From an uncultured Flavonifractor sp. (GTDB taxonomy: Bacteria > Bacillota > Clostridia > Oscillospirales > Oscillospiraceae): a stretch of 63,519 bases of DNA. A model generated the notes under the pieces. That model was not told the origin of the DNA. It saw only the letters and a program-made list of their open reading frames with translations, and ran no database searches. The stretch covers positions 1 to 63,519 of the forward strand of contig NZ_CALWOJ010000003.1 in the NCBI RefSeq assembly GCF_944383115.1, given 5' to 3'. Positions 40,916 through 51,117 of this stretch are shown here, one piece after another. Position numbers and translations under genes: made by a program. Within the stretch, counting starts at the first letter, position 1. Every line of letters begins with the position of its first letter.

Positions 40916-43900
40916 TTAGGAAGGATCGATGGAAGAAAAGTTCATCAGGATCTGAGCCACTTCGGCCCGGGTGGCGGAACCCTGGGGATTGAGGCGGTTG
41001 CCCCCCACGCCGCTGATGATGCCCTTCATGGTACACCAGCACATGGCCTCATAGGCCCAGTCGGATACCTGGGCGGCGTCGGCGTAGTCCAGGGGGAAGG
41101 CCCAGGCGCCCTGGAATCCGCCGCCGGTGTGCTGGACATATCGGTACAGAATGGTAGCCAGCTGCTCCCGGGTCACAATGTCGTCGGGGCCGAAGCTGCC
41201 GCTGGAGTAGCCGGTGACGATGCCGTTTTCACTGGCCCAGGCCACGGCGTCGGTGTACCAGCTGCCGGAAGCCACGTCGGGGAAAGCCGGGGCGGCGTCG
41301 CACTGGGGAGACCCGGCCAGCCGCCACAGGACGGTGACGACCATGCTGCGGCTGGTGGTGGTCAGAGGCGCGAACGTGGTGGCGGAGGTGCCGTTCATCA
41401 GCTTGTTGTCATAGGCGTACTTGACCGCCTCATAGAACCAGTCGCCGTCCTTCACGTCGGTGAAGGGCAGGCCGGTCTCCACGGGGGCATCGTCCTCAGC
41501 AAAGACGGCTGTCACGGTAACGGCGGAGGAGGGCATGGTGAAGGTGTACTTGCCATCGCCCTTGTCGGTGAGTTTGATTTCGGTTCCGTTCTTGTCGGTA
41601 ACGGTAAGGGTGTCCAGCTGATAGCCCTCGTCGGCCTTGGCGGTGAGGGTGACGGTGGCGCCTCTGGAGGCGCTCTTGCGGCTGGAGGTCACGGTGCCGT
41701 TGTCGCTGTCTTCCACGGTGATGGCGTAGCTGGAGGTAACGGCGGAGGAGGTGCTGCCGCCGGCCTCCACCAGCGCCAGCTTGGCGGCGTACAGGTCTTC
41801 GGCGGCCTGATCGATGACCGCCTGAGCGGCCTGGGCGTCGACCTTGGTATCAAAGGCCTCGCTCTCGGCTGCTTCCTGGGCGGCGGCCAGGGCGTCCTGA
41901 AGGACGGCCCAGCTGGAGGAGGTGTATTCGTCGGAATCCAGGGCGGACAGGTCGTCGATGAGGGCCTCCAGGCCGGTAACGGAGGTGGCGTAGGTGTTAT
42001 AGGCAGGGGTCACCACCTGGCGGTAGAACTGGAAGGGAACGGCCTCGGTGCCCACATAGTGCTGGGTGGTGTTGTTCTCATGGGCCAGATAGAGGGCCTT
42101 GCCATCGACCACGCGGCTGACGGTGTAGGAACCGGCGGGGCCGTCCACGGAGGCGATGGTCAGGGACTGTTTTTCATCGGTGACAGGTACCGTGCTGCCC
42201 GCACTGGTGGCTTCGTTCAGGTTGAGATAGCGTCCATCAGACTCGCAGCTCTGGATGGCATAGCCGGTTTCAGCGTTGCCGGTAACGGTCCAGGTCTGAC
42301 GGGTGGCGGCATAGCCGCTGTCCAGCTTTAGCAGGCCGTCGGAGGCGGAACCGGTCACATGATCGCTGTTGGCGTTGCCGCTGGCGTGGTACAGGATTCG
42401 GCTGCTGCCGGTGTGGAAGATGGCGTACACCGCGCCGGAGTCAATGCCGTCGGTGTCCAGCTCATAGGTGGTGGCAGTCTCGTGATAGATCTCCTCCACC
42501 TCGTCGGTGTACCGGTCGGGCAGGACCACCTCGTCCTCCCCCTGAACCGCCACGTCGGCGGAGGCGGTGCTGGTGTAGCCGGCGGAGGTGACCGAGACAG
42601 TGATGGTGGCGGTACCGGAAGCCACGGCGGTGACTACGCCGCCGTCCACAGTAACCACGTCGGGGTTGCTGGAGGTCCAGCTCACCTTCCCGTCAGCGGG
42701 GGTATAGGTGGCGGTAAGGGTGGCGGTTTCCCCCACCTTCAGATCCACAAGGGACTGATCCAGAGAGATGGAGGTCAGATCGTCAGCCGGGCGCCAGTCG
42801 TCGCCCAGCAGATCAGTTGAGGCGGGAATATTCACATAGACGCTCCGGCTGCCGGCGCCCTCATACAGCAGAGAGATGGAGCCATCCTCCAGCTCGGTCA
42901 GACTGGAGTAGCCGTAAGATTCACCGCTTGCGGTTACCTCATAGGCGTTGGCCAGCTCCATGGTCTTGTCCTCGTTGAGCAGGAAGGTATAGATCATGCC
43001 GTTGGTGCGGCTGTTGGCGTTACCAGCGGCTGTGGACACCAGAATAACGGGTTTCCCGTTAATCTCCCCGGAGTACCGGATGGCGGAGAGCTGGTTGTTG
43101 TAGGTCTTGTGGACGCCGGTGTCCACGGGGTCGCCGGCCACCCATTTCTCACCGTTCCAGGTGTGGTCGGTGTAGTACAGAGTGGAGTAGCCGTCCCGGT
43201 AGAAGTGCCGCACGGTGGTCTCGTCGATCTGGACCAGGCAGCTCTCGCTGGACCAGTGGTTGGACGGAGTGGCGTTATCGGAGCGGTGCCAGGTCTCGCC
43301 GCCGTCGGAGGAGTAGATGAAGCTGGCGATCTGGTTGCTGTTGGCAATACCGGAGGTAAAGGTATAGGCGGGAAGCATGATGGTGCCATCTTCCAGACAC
43401 AACCCGGCACCGGGGCCCACGCCGTAGAACTGATCCTCACCGGTGCGGATCTGGGGATTCAAAATGGTGGGAGCGGACCAGGTTTCGCCGCCGTCCTTGG
43501 AGGTCACCAGCCACAGGTAGGTGGCGCAGCGCACATGGAGGTCGGCGTTGTAGAAGAACACGTTCTGCTGGATGTATTCGCTGCTGCCCAGACGCTGGCA
43601 GTAGATCTTCTGGGCGGCGGGGTCGCTGCCGTCGCCCTGGTAGAGGTAGTAGTGGTCGTCCACATAGTAGTCGGTGACGGAGCCGTCTGCGTTATAGATC
43701 TTGGCGTAGCCGTCGGCGAAGTCGCCCACATAGGAGACATAGTTGCTGTCGTTCTGTTCGCTGACCTTGGGAGAGATATACAACACCAGGCGCTGCACGC
43801 TGTCGATCTCCACATAGCCGCTGGACTTGGCCGGAGCCATGGGGGCGGTGTTGAGGGCCACGCCGCCGGGGAAGAGGTCCACCATCAGATAGATGGTGCC

Positions 43901-44773
43901 GTCATTGCCCTGGATCATCACCGGGTCGATAAAGGCGGTGGCGTTGGGCTGATAAGAATCCACGCTGTCCCCAAAATAGTTGGGGAAGGAGTAGTTCCAG
44001 GTCTCGCCGCCGTCGTCGGAATAGCTGACGATAGTGTCCAGGGCGCAGGCGTCGCCCAGATGGTTCCAGCGGGCGTCAATGGCGGCCACGATGCGCCCGC
44101 TGTCCAGAGTGATGATGGAGGGAATGCGGAAGTTATTGCTGCCGCCGGTGCCGGGGGCAAAGGGCTCGTCCTGGGTGGTGCCCGGCTGGGGAATTAGCTC
44201 CTCCCGTTCCACCGTATCCGCTGCCACCTCGGTCTGCTTGAAGAAGCGCAGACCGTAGCCGGCGCTGCTGGTCAGGAAGGCGCCGTTATTGGAGGCGTCA
44301 AAGAAGAGGTGGTTTTCGCCAGAGGACATGGTGTACAGCCCGGTCTTCTTGTCAAAGCCGATGGTCAGGACTACCGCCGCGTCGGAGGTATTCAGGTTGG
44401 CGCCGCTGCTCTGGGACAGGTCCAGATAGCGCTTGCTGTCCACGCTCTGAACGGTGTAGCCGCCCTCCACGGCGGTGATGGTCCACAGCTGGCGGGAAGC
44501 GTCAAAGCCGCTGTTGAGGGCCAGCTCATCGCCAGAGACCGAAGCGGTGACCTTGTCGGTCTTACCGGTGCCGGTGTGGTAGAGGATGCGGTTGCTGCCG
44601 CCGGCATCGTCCTCGTTGGTATAAATGGCGTACACCTCGCCGGAGTCCACCCCGTCGGTGTCCCGGATATAGGCGGTGGCGGTGGGTACGGCGGCCAGAG
44701 CCGCCGGCATGAGTCCAACCAGCATGCACAGACTCAGCAGCAGTGACAAGAGACGTTTCCGGGTGTGTGTCAT
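40916..44773 (-). CDS. Surface-anchored exo-alpha-sialidase (GH33) with SLH domains
   Basis: 1285-residue secreted enzyme that removes terminal sialic acid from host glycans. Signal peptide 1-27. Residues about 34-180 and 768-915 are two copies of one accessory domain (DGVDSGEVYAIYTN / DGIDSGAVYAIFHT, each ending in RYLDLSQ / RYLNLNE) that flank the catalytic part. GH33 propeller: FRIP at 215-218 and Asp boxes SDDGGETW (252-259), SKDGGETW (425-432) and SSDGGETW (488-495), with a LLYEG Tyr-Glu pair near 639. Then a bacterial Ig-like domain (665-745), a FIVAR-like helical domain (930-1003), an InlB-type repeat (1016-1092) and three SLH domains (about 1103-1280) for cell-wall attachment. AAAGGAAGG precedes the start. 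Confidence 0.95.
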   Translation of the reverse strand: MTHTRKRLLSLLLSLCMLVGLMPAALAAVPTATAYIRDTDGVDSGEVYAIYTNEDDAGGSNRILYHTGTGKTDKVTASVSGDELALNSGFDASRQLWTITAVEGGYTVQSVDSKRYLDLSQSSGANLNTSDAAVVLTIGFDKKTGLYTMSSGENHLFFDASNNGAFLTSSAGYGLRFFKQTEVAADTVEREELIPQPGTTQDEPFAPGTGGSNNFRIPSIITLDSGRIVAAIDARWNHLGDACALDTIVSYSDDGGETWNYSFPNYFGDSVDSYQPNATAFIDPVMIQGNDGTIYLMVDLFPGGVALNTAPMAPAKSSGYVEIDSVQRLVLYISPKVSEQNDSNYVSYVGDFADGYAKIYNADGSVTDYYVDDHYYLYQGDGSDPAAQKIYCQRLGSSEYIQQNVFFYNADLHVRCATYLWLVTSKDGGETWSAPTILNPQIRTGEDQFYGVGPGAGLCLEDGTIMLPAYTFTSGIANSNQIASFIYSSDGGETWHRSDNATPSNHWSSESCLVQIDETTVRHFYRDGYSTLYYTDHTWNGEKWVAGDPVDTGVHKTYNNQLSAIRYSGEINGKPVILVSTAAGNANSRTNGMIYTFLLNEDKTMELANAYEVTASGESYGYSSLTELEDGSISLLYEGAGSRSVYVNIPASTDLLGDDWRPADDLTSISLDQSLVDLKVGETATLTATYTPADGKVSWTSSNPDVVTVDGGVVTAVASGTATITVSVTSAGYTSTASADVAVQGEDEVVLPDRYTDEVEEIYHETATTYELDTDGIDSGAVYAIFHTGSSRILYHASGNANSDHVTGSASDGLLKLDSGYAATRQTWTVTGNAETGYAIQSCESDGRYLNLNEATSAGSTVPVTDEKQSLTIASVDGPAGSYTVSRVVDGKALYLAHENNTTQHYVGTEAVPFQFYRQVVTPAYNTYATSVTGLEALIDDLSALDSDEYTSSSWAVLQDALAAAQEAAESEAFDTKVDAQAAQAVIDQAAEDLYAAKLALVEAGGSTSSAVTSSYAITVEDSDNGTVTSSRKSASRGATVTLTAKADEGYQLDTLTVTDKNGTEIKLTDKGDGKYTFTMPSSAVTVTAVFAEDDAPVETGLPFTDVKDGDWFYEAVKYAYDNKLMNGTSATTFAPLTTTSRSMVVTVLWRLAGSPQCDAAPAFPDVASGSWYTDAVAWASENGIVTGYSSGSFGPDDIVTREQLATILYRYVQHTGGGFQGAWAFPLDYADAAQVSDWAYEAMCWCTMKGIISGVGGNRLNPQGSATRAEVAQILMNFSSIDPS

Positions 44774-45010
44774 TCAAATCCTTCCTTTCTGCTTGGTATT
44801 GCGGAGCGACGGCCTGCTGTAAGGGACAGGCCTGGGTGGGAATATTATACCATTGAAGAAAATATTTTTCATTACACGGAAATATAAAATTTTATTTCGT
44901 ATTATTGGATAAAATGTATATAGACAAAGGGGGCGGCAAAGAAAAATGTGGTTACTTTTGACGAAAGGAGACCATTTGAGTCGGATTTTGTGTAACCAAA
45001 GAAATAATAA
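44774..45010. other. Intergenic region upstream of the sialidase gene
   Basis: Leader of about 240 bases. On the complement TATAAT occurs near 44843-44848 with only a weak ATGAAA-like -35; AT-rich throughout. No gene seen. Confidence 0.5.
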
Positions 45011-45060
45011 AAAACCACGCCCCACGGTGCTGCAAAAGCAGCGCCATGGGGCGTGGTTTT
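45011..45060. terminator. Terminator after the SLH protein gene
   Basis: AAAACCACGCCCCA (45011-45024) pairs with TGGGGCGTGGTTTT (45047-45060) around an inner hairpin (GGTGCTGC/GCAGCGCC). U-runs on both sides make it bidirectional. Confidence 0.85.
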
Positions 45061-45075
45061 GGTAAACCGGGAAGA

Positions 45076-45918
45076 TCAAGCCACAATATTCTGGCAGAAG
45101 CGGGCCAGGATCACGGCGGCCTGGGCCCGGGTGGCGGAACCGGCGGGAGAGAGGGTGGTCCCGCTGGTGCCGGTGATGAGGCCGGAACCCACCGCCCATG
45201 TCATGGGATCGGTGGCGTAAGCGGACACCTGGCCGGCGTCTGTGTAGCCGCTCAGGTCGGTCCGGGCGGACAGGTCATAGCCCTTGTAGCGGGCGTACCG
45301 GTACAGGATGGCGGCCATCTGCTCCCGGGTGATGGTATCATCGGGGCCAAAGCTGCCGTTGGAGTAGCCGGTGACGATGCCGTTGGCACTGGCCCAGGCC
45401 ACGCCGCCGGAGTTACCGCCGCTGGAGTTGCTGCCCCCGGAACCGCCGCTGCTCCCGCTGCCATTGCTGCCCGTATCCACGGAGGGGTAGGTGGTCTCTT
45501 CACCGTCGGAAGTGAGCAGTTTCAGGTTGGAAGCCTGCTCCACGGTAAAGAGGGTGTCGGGACTGGAGAGTACCCCCAGGGTAAGGGCCCCGTCCGTGGG
45601 CAGCACGCCGGACTTGGCGGTGACATAGACGGTCACCGCCCGACCGGTTTGTTTAAAGGCGGTATAGACGCCGGGCTGGCCGGCAAGGACGCTGTCCGGA
45701 GCAAAGTCACAGGACGCGTCTGCGGAGAGGGTAAAGGTGGCCTGGATGCTGTGACAGTCGGCAGGCAGGCCGGTAAAGCCTATGCTCTGGCTGGAAGCGG
45801 GCTCTTGGGAGGAGACCGTCAGCCGGGGCCCGCCCGCGGCAGCCGCCCCTGGGATCAGGGCGGCTGCCGTCAGGCAAAGGGTCAGGAAAAACAGGGAGAG
45901 TTTACGCAACGGTTTCAT
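45076..45918 (-). CDS. Small secreted SLH-domain protein
   Basis: 280 residues. Signal peptide 1-27, an N-terminal beta-rich domain of unknown family (about 30-145), a Ser/Gly/Asn linker (about 150-170) and two SLH domains in the C-terminal third (VAWASANGIVTGYSNGSFGP and MTWAVGSGLITGT). SLH domains bind pyruvylated wall polymers, so it is an attached surface protein. Its ATG overlaps the terminal TGA of the M60 reading frame by 4 bases (45915-45918) and there is no free ribosome site at the proper distance, so it can only be translated efficiently by ribosomes that finish the upstream frame. The sialidase carries a similar SLH module. Confidence 0.87.
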   Translation of the reverse strand: MKPLRKLSLFFLTLCLTAAALIPGAAAAGGPRLTVSSQEPASSQSIGFTGLPADCHSIQATFTLSADASCDFAPDSVLAGQPGVYTAFKQTGRAVTVYVTAKSGVLPTDGALTLGVLSSPDTLFTVEQASNLKLLTSDGEETTYPSVDTGSNGSGSSGGSGGSNSSGGNSGGVAWASANGIVTGYSNGSFGPDDTITREQMAAILYRYARYKGYDLSARTDLSGYTDAGQVSAYATDPMTWAVGSGLITGTSGTTLSPAGSATRAQAAVILARFCQNIVA

Positions 45919-48900
45919 CCTTTCGTTTGACTCAAATCGCTTTTCAGCTCAATGACAGGCAGGGCGACCTGGTCCTCCTCGTCGCCGCCCTCGGGGAAGC
46001 TGAGCCACAGGGTCTGACTGGTCAGGCGCTTCTTGTCGGCGCTATTGGGCTCGTCGGTGCGGTAGAAGTTGGCCCGGATCTCCAGGGGGTAGGGATCGGT
46101 GACGCCGCTCTGGGCGTTGAGGGCGGCCTCCGCCTCCAGGTCGGGGACGAAGAGGAAGAAGCCGTCGCTGGTGTCGCTCACCGCGCCATCGGCGGGGATC
46201 TCGGCCAGCAGGTAGAACTCGCCGTTCATGGCCCGCTCAATGGTGGTCACCTCACCGGCCTCGGGGGTGGTGCTGTACCGGGCCTCGATCTCCACATAGT
46301 TGTACACGGGGTCGCCCCGGTAGGTGCCAAGGATCACCAGGGTACCGGCGGGAATGTCGTCGTAGGCATCCTTGAGAATGCCCACAGTGGCGCCCTCGTA
46401 GAAGTCCACCCGGTCGCCGGGGTAGTCCAGCAGGGCAACCGAGGCGTCGGCGGGGATGCCGGTGATCTACACCACGGCGGCGTCGTAGGTCCAGATGCGG
46501 GTGTCCTCGGGGCCCACGCCGGGCTTGTTGAAGTAGGCCACCACAGTGTCCTCAGACAGAGTGCCGGTCTTGGCGGTGGTCCAATCCTCCGCCTCGGCGT
46601 CAGCCTTCACCTTCACGGTGTAGCTGCCGGACAGGTCGCTGCCGGTCACCTTGATACCGGTGACGGGAATGGCCGCGCCGTCCTTCATGGTAATGGTAAT
46701 GGTGCCGTCCTCGGCACGGGTCAGGGTGTACAGGTCGGCGCTGATGGCCTTGTCGTAGGCTACCCGGACCTCGTTGCTCTTGGCCTCGGTACCCCCATGG
46801 CCCAGCTTGTCCACGGGTACCACGGTGTAGGTGTAGGTCAGGTTGTTGGCGGCCCCCAGGTCGTCCACATAAGTGGTCTCGGTGGTAAAGGCGATGGGGG
46901 TGCCGTTGCGGCGGATCTCATAGCCCAGAATCTTGCCGCTGTCGGTGTGGCTGATGGTCAGGGTCACCTTGGATTCGGTGACAGAGGCGGTGACAGAGGC
47001 GGTGCCAACCGCGGCGGTGCCGCTCTGGAGCCGGTAGGTGCGGGAGGCGTCGTTCAGGTACCAGATGGCACGCTCCTCGGCGGGATAGTCGTTCAGGATG
47101 TCCTTGACGCCGTCGCTGAGGGTCATGCCCCAGCGGGTAAAGAACTCGGTCAGGTTGCGGTGGGCCACCTGGGAGGCGATGAGGGCCACCCGCTCGTCGT
47201 AGGAGTAGCCGCTGTAGGCGCCCGACTTCCAGGCCTTGAAGAAGGCGTTGTAGAAGGCCAGGGGCTGGTCGGCCTCATCGTAGGCCAGGTGGAGCTGCCA
47301 GTACATCCCCAGCTGCACGAACACGTTGTTGGCGGCGCCGGGGCGGCCCTGGGCCACCTTGTCAAAGATCTGCTCCCAACGCCCGTCCTCGGTGAGGCGG
47401 GTGTTCACGGTCATGGCGGAGCCGTCCCAGGCCTGGAGGGCCAGGGAGTAGAGGTTGTTGGTAATCTCGGCCCGACCCAGCTTGTCCATGTTGTGGCCGA
47501 TTTCGTGGGCGATACCCCAGCCAAACAGGCCGTTGGCCCGGCCTGCACCGGTGACGGAGGTGGGCTTGCCCTGGACCAGGGCGGAGGTGGAGCCGTACTC
47601 CACGCCGATGTGGTTGCCGGCGGCGTACATGAATGCCCCGGGGAACATGCGCATATAGCGGATGTTCTGACGGGTGGTCATGGGATAGGTATAGCCGGTC
47701 AGGGCGGCGTCAGAGTCAACGATGCCCTGAACCTTGTTGGCGATGAACAGCTCCTCCTCCCAGGCCAGAACATTCTGGTACATGGCTTCCACCATGGCAT
47801 CCTCATCATTGCCCACCCCCTTCAGACCGGCCAGGGCCTGGTCGGCGGGGAGGGAGAGCAGTACGCTGGGGGTGGAGATCTCGGTGGCGTTGCGGATGTT
47901 GGTGGTCAGACCGGCGGCAGACAGGCTGTTTACCAGGGCGGACAGCTCCTGAACATAGATCCGGATGGCGTCCTTGCGGGCCGATTCGCCCATGGTATAC
48001 CAGCCGGACAGTTCCAGCACAGGCATGGCGTACACATTGCTGTCCCCACGGATCTGGAGCTTGATCTGCTGGGGATGGCTGCCGCTGTAGGTCAGGTAGA
48101 GCATACCGCCCCGAGTGTCGGTAAGGGAGCCGATCTTCTCCACGGTGATGTAGTTGCGGCCGTTCTTCAGGGCCACGGGAGTACCCTTCCATATGCCGGA
48201 CTCACCGTAGAACTGGGTTGGTACCACATAGACGGTGGCGTCATCGGGCAGCTGGGCGTAGATGGCTACGGTGGCGCCGGCCCGGGCGGTGACGCCCAGA
48301 GGCTGCAGGTCGCTGGCGCTCTGGCCGGCGGCCTGGTCGGCGGCAGCGGAGGCGCTGCGGCTCTGGAAGTCGCTTTTCACCAGGCCCAGCGCATCGGCGT
48401 TATGCTCCAGCAGGGCCTGGGCAAGGTCCAGCTCATCCTGAAGCCGGGCGCGGTCCAGATAATAGCTGCTCATGGCGGACAGCCGGACCCGGAGGGCGTC
48501 GATATCATCCATCTCCACGCCGCCCTTCAGGGTTGTAAAGGTGCCGTCAGTAAAGAGGGCGGCAATGTCTGTGGAAAGGGTGTCGCTGTCATAGAAGGCA
48601 ATCTCGGAAATGCTGACACGGGGACCGCCGGTCTTTTCACCCAGAGCCAGGGTAAGACTCTTGACGCCCTCGGTCTCGGGGAAGGAGACGATATAGTAAT
48701 TGCCGGCGGTAATATTGACCCCTTCCTGGAAATAAGTGGCCAGCACTTGGCCGTCCTCTCCCTTCAGAGTGACGGTATAGTTGGTAATGCGGTTTTTGTA
48801 GGCGCTGTCCAGATAGGGTACCAACAGCAGATAGTTCATGCTGTGGGTATCGTCAAAGGTATAGGTAATGCTGCTGTTGTACCAGTAGTTGTTGGCGATC

Positions 48901-50735
48901 CAGTAGGTATTGGGGTCGCCGTCGGTCAGGTCGGTCTTGACGTTGAAGTTGGGGCACATACTCCAGTTCACATTGCTGGGGTCAGCCATGACAATGGAGG
49001 TAATCTCGCCGTTATCGATGCGGTTGGCCCCGGGCAGCGCGGGCATCTCAAACCCCTCCTTCTCCGGAACGCCTGCGGCGGTAGCGGAGAGGGGACCGGT
49101 GCCATGGAGGTTGCCGGCCTTTACCGCCACCTCGTACTCCACCCCGTTGGTCAGGCCGGTAATGACCGCGCCGGTGGAAGCGGTATTGCCGCCCCAGGCC
49201 TGGAACTGGCCGCCGGCCTGCCGGTAAAAGACCTGATAGTAGGTAGCGTCCTTGGCCTTGCTCCAGCTCAGACGCAGAGCGCCGTCGGCGGCCTCCACCT
49301 TCAGGTTGGAGGGGGCGCCGGGGACGCTGGCGGGCAGAGGGGTGGCGGCCAGGATGGAGGAGGGCGTGCCGCTCCAGTCGCCGCTGACGGCGGTGACCTG
49401 GAAGTAGTGGGTGGTGTTGTTTTCCAGGTCGGAGAGGGTAATGCGGTTGACGCCGGTACCGGCGCTCTTGTTCAGGGCGTTTTTGCCGGTGCCGTAGTTT
49501 ACCGTGTAGCCGGTGACGTTGGGCAGACTGTCCCAGACCAGAGTGACCGTGCCGTCTCCCGCAGTGGCGGCCAGGCCCTTCACCTGGGTGTCCGCCTTGG
49601 CCTCGTCGGATACGATGTCCTTAATAAATTCAATCTGGGTAACGGTGGCAAACTCCGGCTTGCCGCCGGTCTGGCCCTCCACCTTGGTGACGGTGATGGT
49701 GACCTTCTTGACCGGAACCTTCTTACCCAGGTTGATGGTCACCACATTCTGACCGGCCACCCGGCTGATGGCGTGTACCCCCTCGGGGGCAGAGACATCA
49801 AAGGGAACGGTCAAGGTTTCGCCGTCCTCCGTGGTCACAAGGGCGGTACCGGCCTGGATGGCGCCCTCCACGCTGGGCGAGGTGATGGAGATCTCACTCA
49901 TTTCGGTAGGCTTGTCCAGGGTAATGGGAATAGACAGCTCGGAGGCGTCCTCCACCGGCTTGAGGGTGACGGCAGTCTCCCCGGTGAACAGGTCGGAGAC
50001 GCTGCCCTCCACGATCAGATGGTTGGCTTCCACCGTGGGGGACACGATGGCGGCGGTGGAGAAGACCCGGGGTGAGCCGGATATGTCCGCCGTCTTATTG
50101 ATATAAGACAGGTCGGTCACATCCACCACGCCATCGCCATTGAGGTCGTAGGTGTCTAGATCGTCGGTCAGGCCCAGCTGCTGGTCCAGAGCGGCCAGAT
50201 CAGCCCGGGTGACGTCGCCGTCCCCGTCCACATCGCCCAGGGCGAAGGAACCGTCGGCGGTACTCATCAACACATGCTGAGAATAGTCCTGCAAGGTCAC
50301 GGAGGTGGTGCAAGCGGTGTAGCCTGCGCCGGTGACGGTCATGGTGTAGTCGCCCAGAGGCAGACCGGAAACGACGGCATAATAGGCGCCGATCCGAGCC
50401 TCGGTGGTCAAGGGCGCGCCTAATGTGTTCCGGGCCTCTGCCGAAACGGACAGTCCGGCCGCGCCGGTGGCCGAGCCGTCTTTCAGGGAGACGGTAATGT
50501 TCTTGCCGCCGCCTGTCAAATTGAGCCGGATGTCCCGGCTTTGTACCTCGTCCGCCCGTTGGGGCAGGTCAAAAGCCAGGGTAAGGGCAATGGAACCCGT
50601 GGGGGTCTGCACTGCCCGCTGTGCGGAATTCTCCTCCTGCCGGTTGGCCGCAGCGGCAGCTGGAAGCCAGGCAGTACAGGGACCTACCATCATAGCCAGA
50701 CTGAGCAGGCCGGAGATGACGCGACGTGAGTGCAT
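45915..50735 (-). CDS. M60-family (enhancin-like) mucin peptidase with dockerin; in-frame amber codon at 46467-46469
   Basis: Zinc metallopeptidase of the M60/PF13402 type, which cleaves O-glycosylated proteins. From ATG 50735: signal peptide 1-29; a beta domain; a dockerin with two calcium loops (about 167-214, GDVDGDGDVTRADL and YDLNGDGVVDVTDL); two fibronectin-III domains (about 385-555); an F5/8-type carbohydrate-binding domain (about 565-718); the M60 domain with HEIGHNMDKLGRAE at 1077 and further beta domains. Residue 1423 is TAG, but the frame stays open for 183 more codons of the same composition up to a TGA that overlaps the next gene. Either the gene is broken by a nonsense mutation (or sequence error), or the amber is read through. 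The N-terminal product of 1422 residues retains the active site. Note that this entry spans the amber. Confidence 0.85.
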
Positions 50736-50843
50736 CAAAATGGTCAACCTTCCTTTCTTGTAATACAAATTGTAATAGACGTTACGCACAATGAAGTGCC
50801 GCGCGGTTACACAAAGCGGGAAATCCGTTGGTGCAAAGCGGCA

Positions 50844-50872
50844 ATTATAACCGAAGGAATTACCTGGTTCAA
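50844..50872 (-). promoter_or_regulatory. Promoter of the M60-SLH operon
   Basis: On the complement TTGAAC (50867-50872) and TATAAT (50844-50849) with exactly 17 bases between. Transcript start near 50837, about 100 bases before the ATG. Confidence 0.78.
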
Positions 50873-51117
50873 GGGAAAACTGGAAAATTCTGCATCTTTG
50901 TAGGAGTAAGCGAAAAAACATATAACTCCTATAGATTTTCTATAATGATTCACAGGAGGTCAAAGGCTTGCAGTAGAGAAATAGAGGATGGAAAGGGATG
51001 ATGAAATTTCATACTTTTCTTTTTATCAAAAGGTTTTATACTAATGTTATCCTAAGTGCGGGGCTGCTTATCCCAACCTTGCGTACGTCGGATCAATCGT
51101 AAGAAGGAGCGAAGAGA
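50873..51117. other. Divergent leader region before the Tau/Ssu-type importer
   Basis: AT-rich, no gene. A TATAAT lies at 50941-50946 on the plus strand but without a convincing -35; a second candidate TATACT is near 51037. The promoter of the importer genes is therefore uncertain. Confidence 0.45.

Noticed and set aside
45927-50075. A 1382-codon open frame on the plus strand, opposite the M60 gene.
   Set aside because: It is the complement shadow of a gene with strong third-position bias: Val/Gly/His-rich, no ribosome site or motif, while the minus strand shows HEIGH, dockerin and FN3 motifs.
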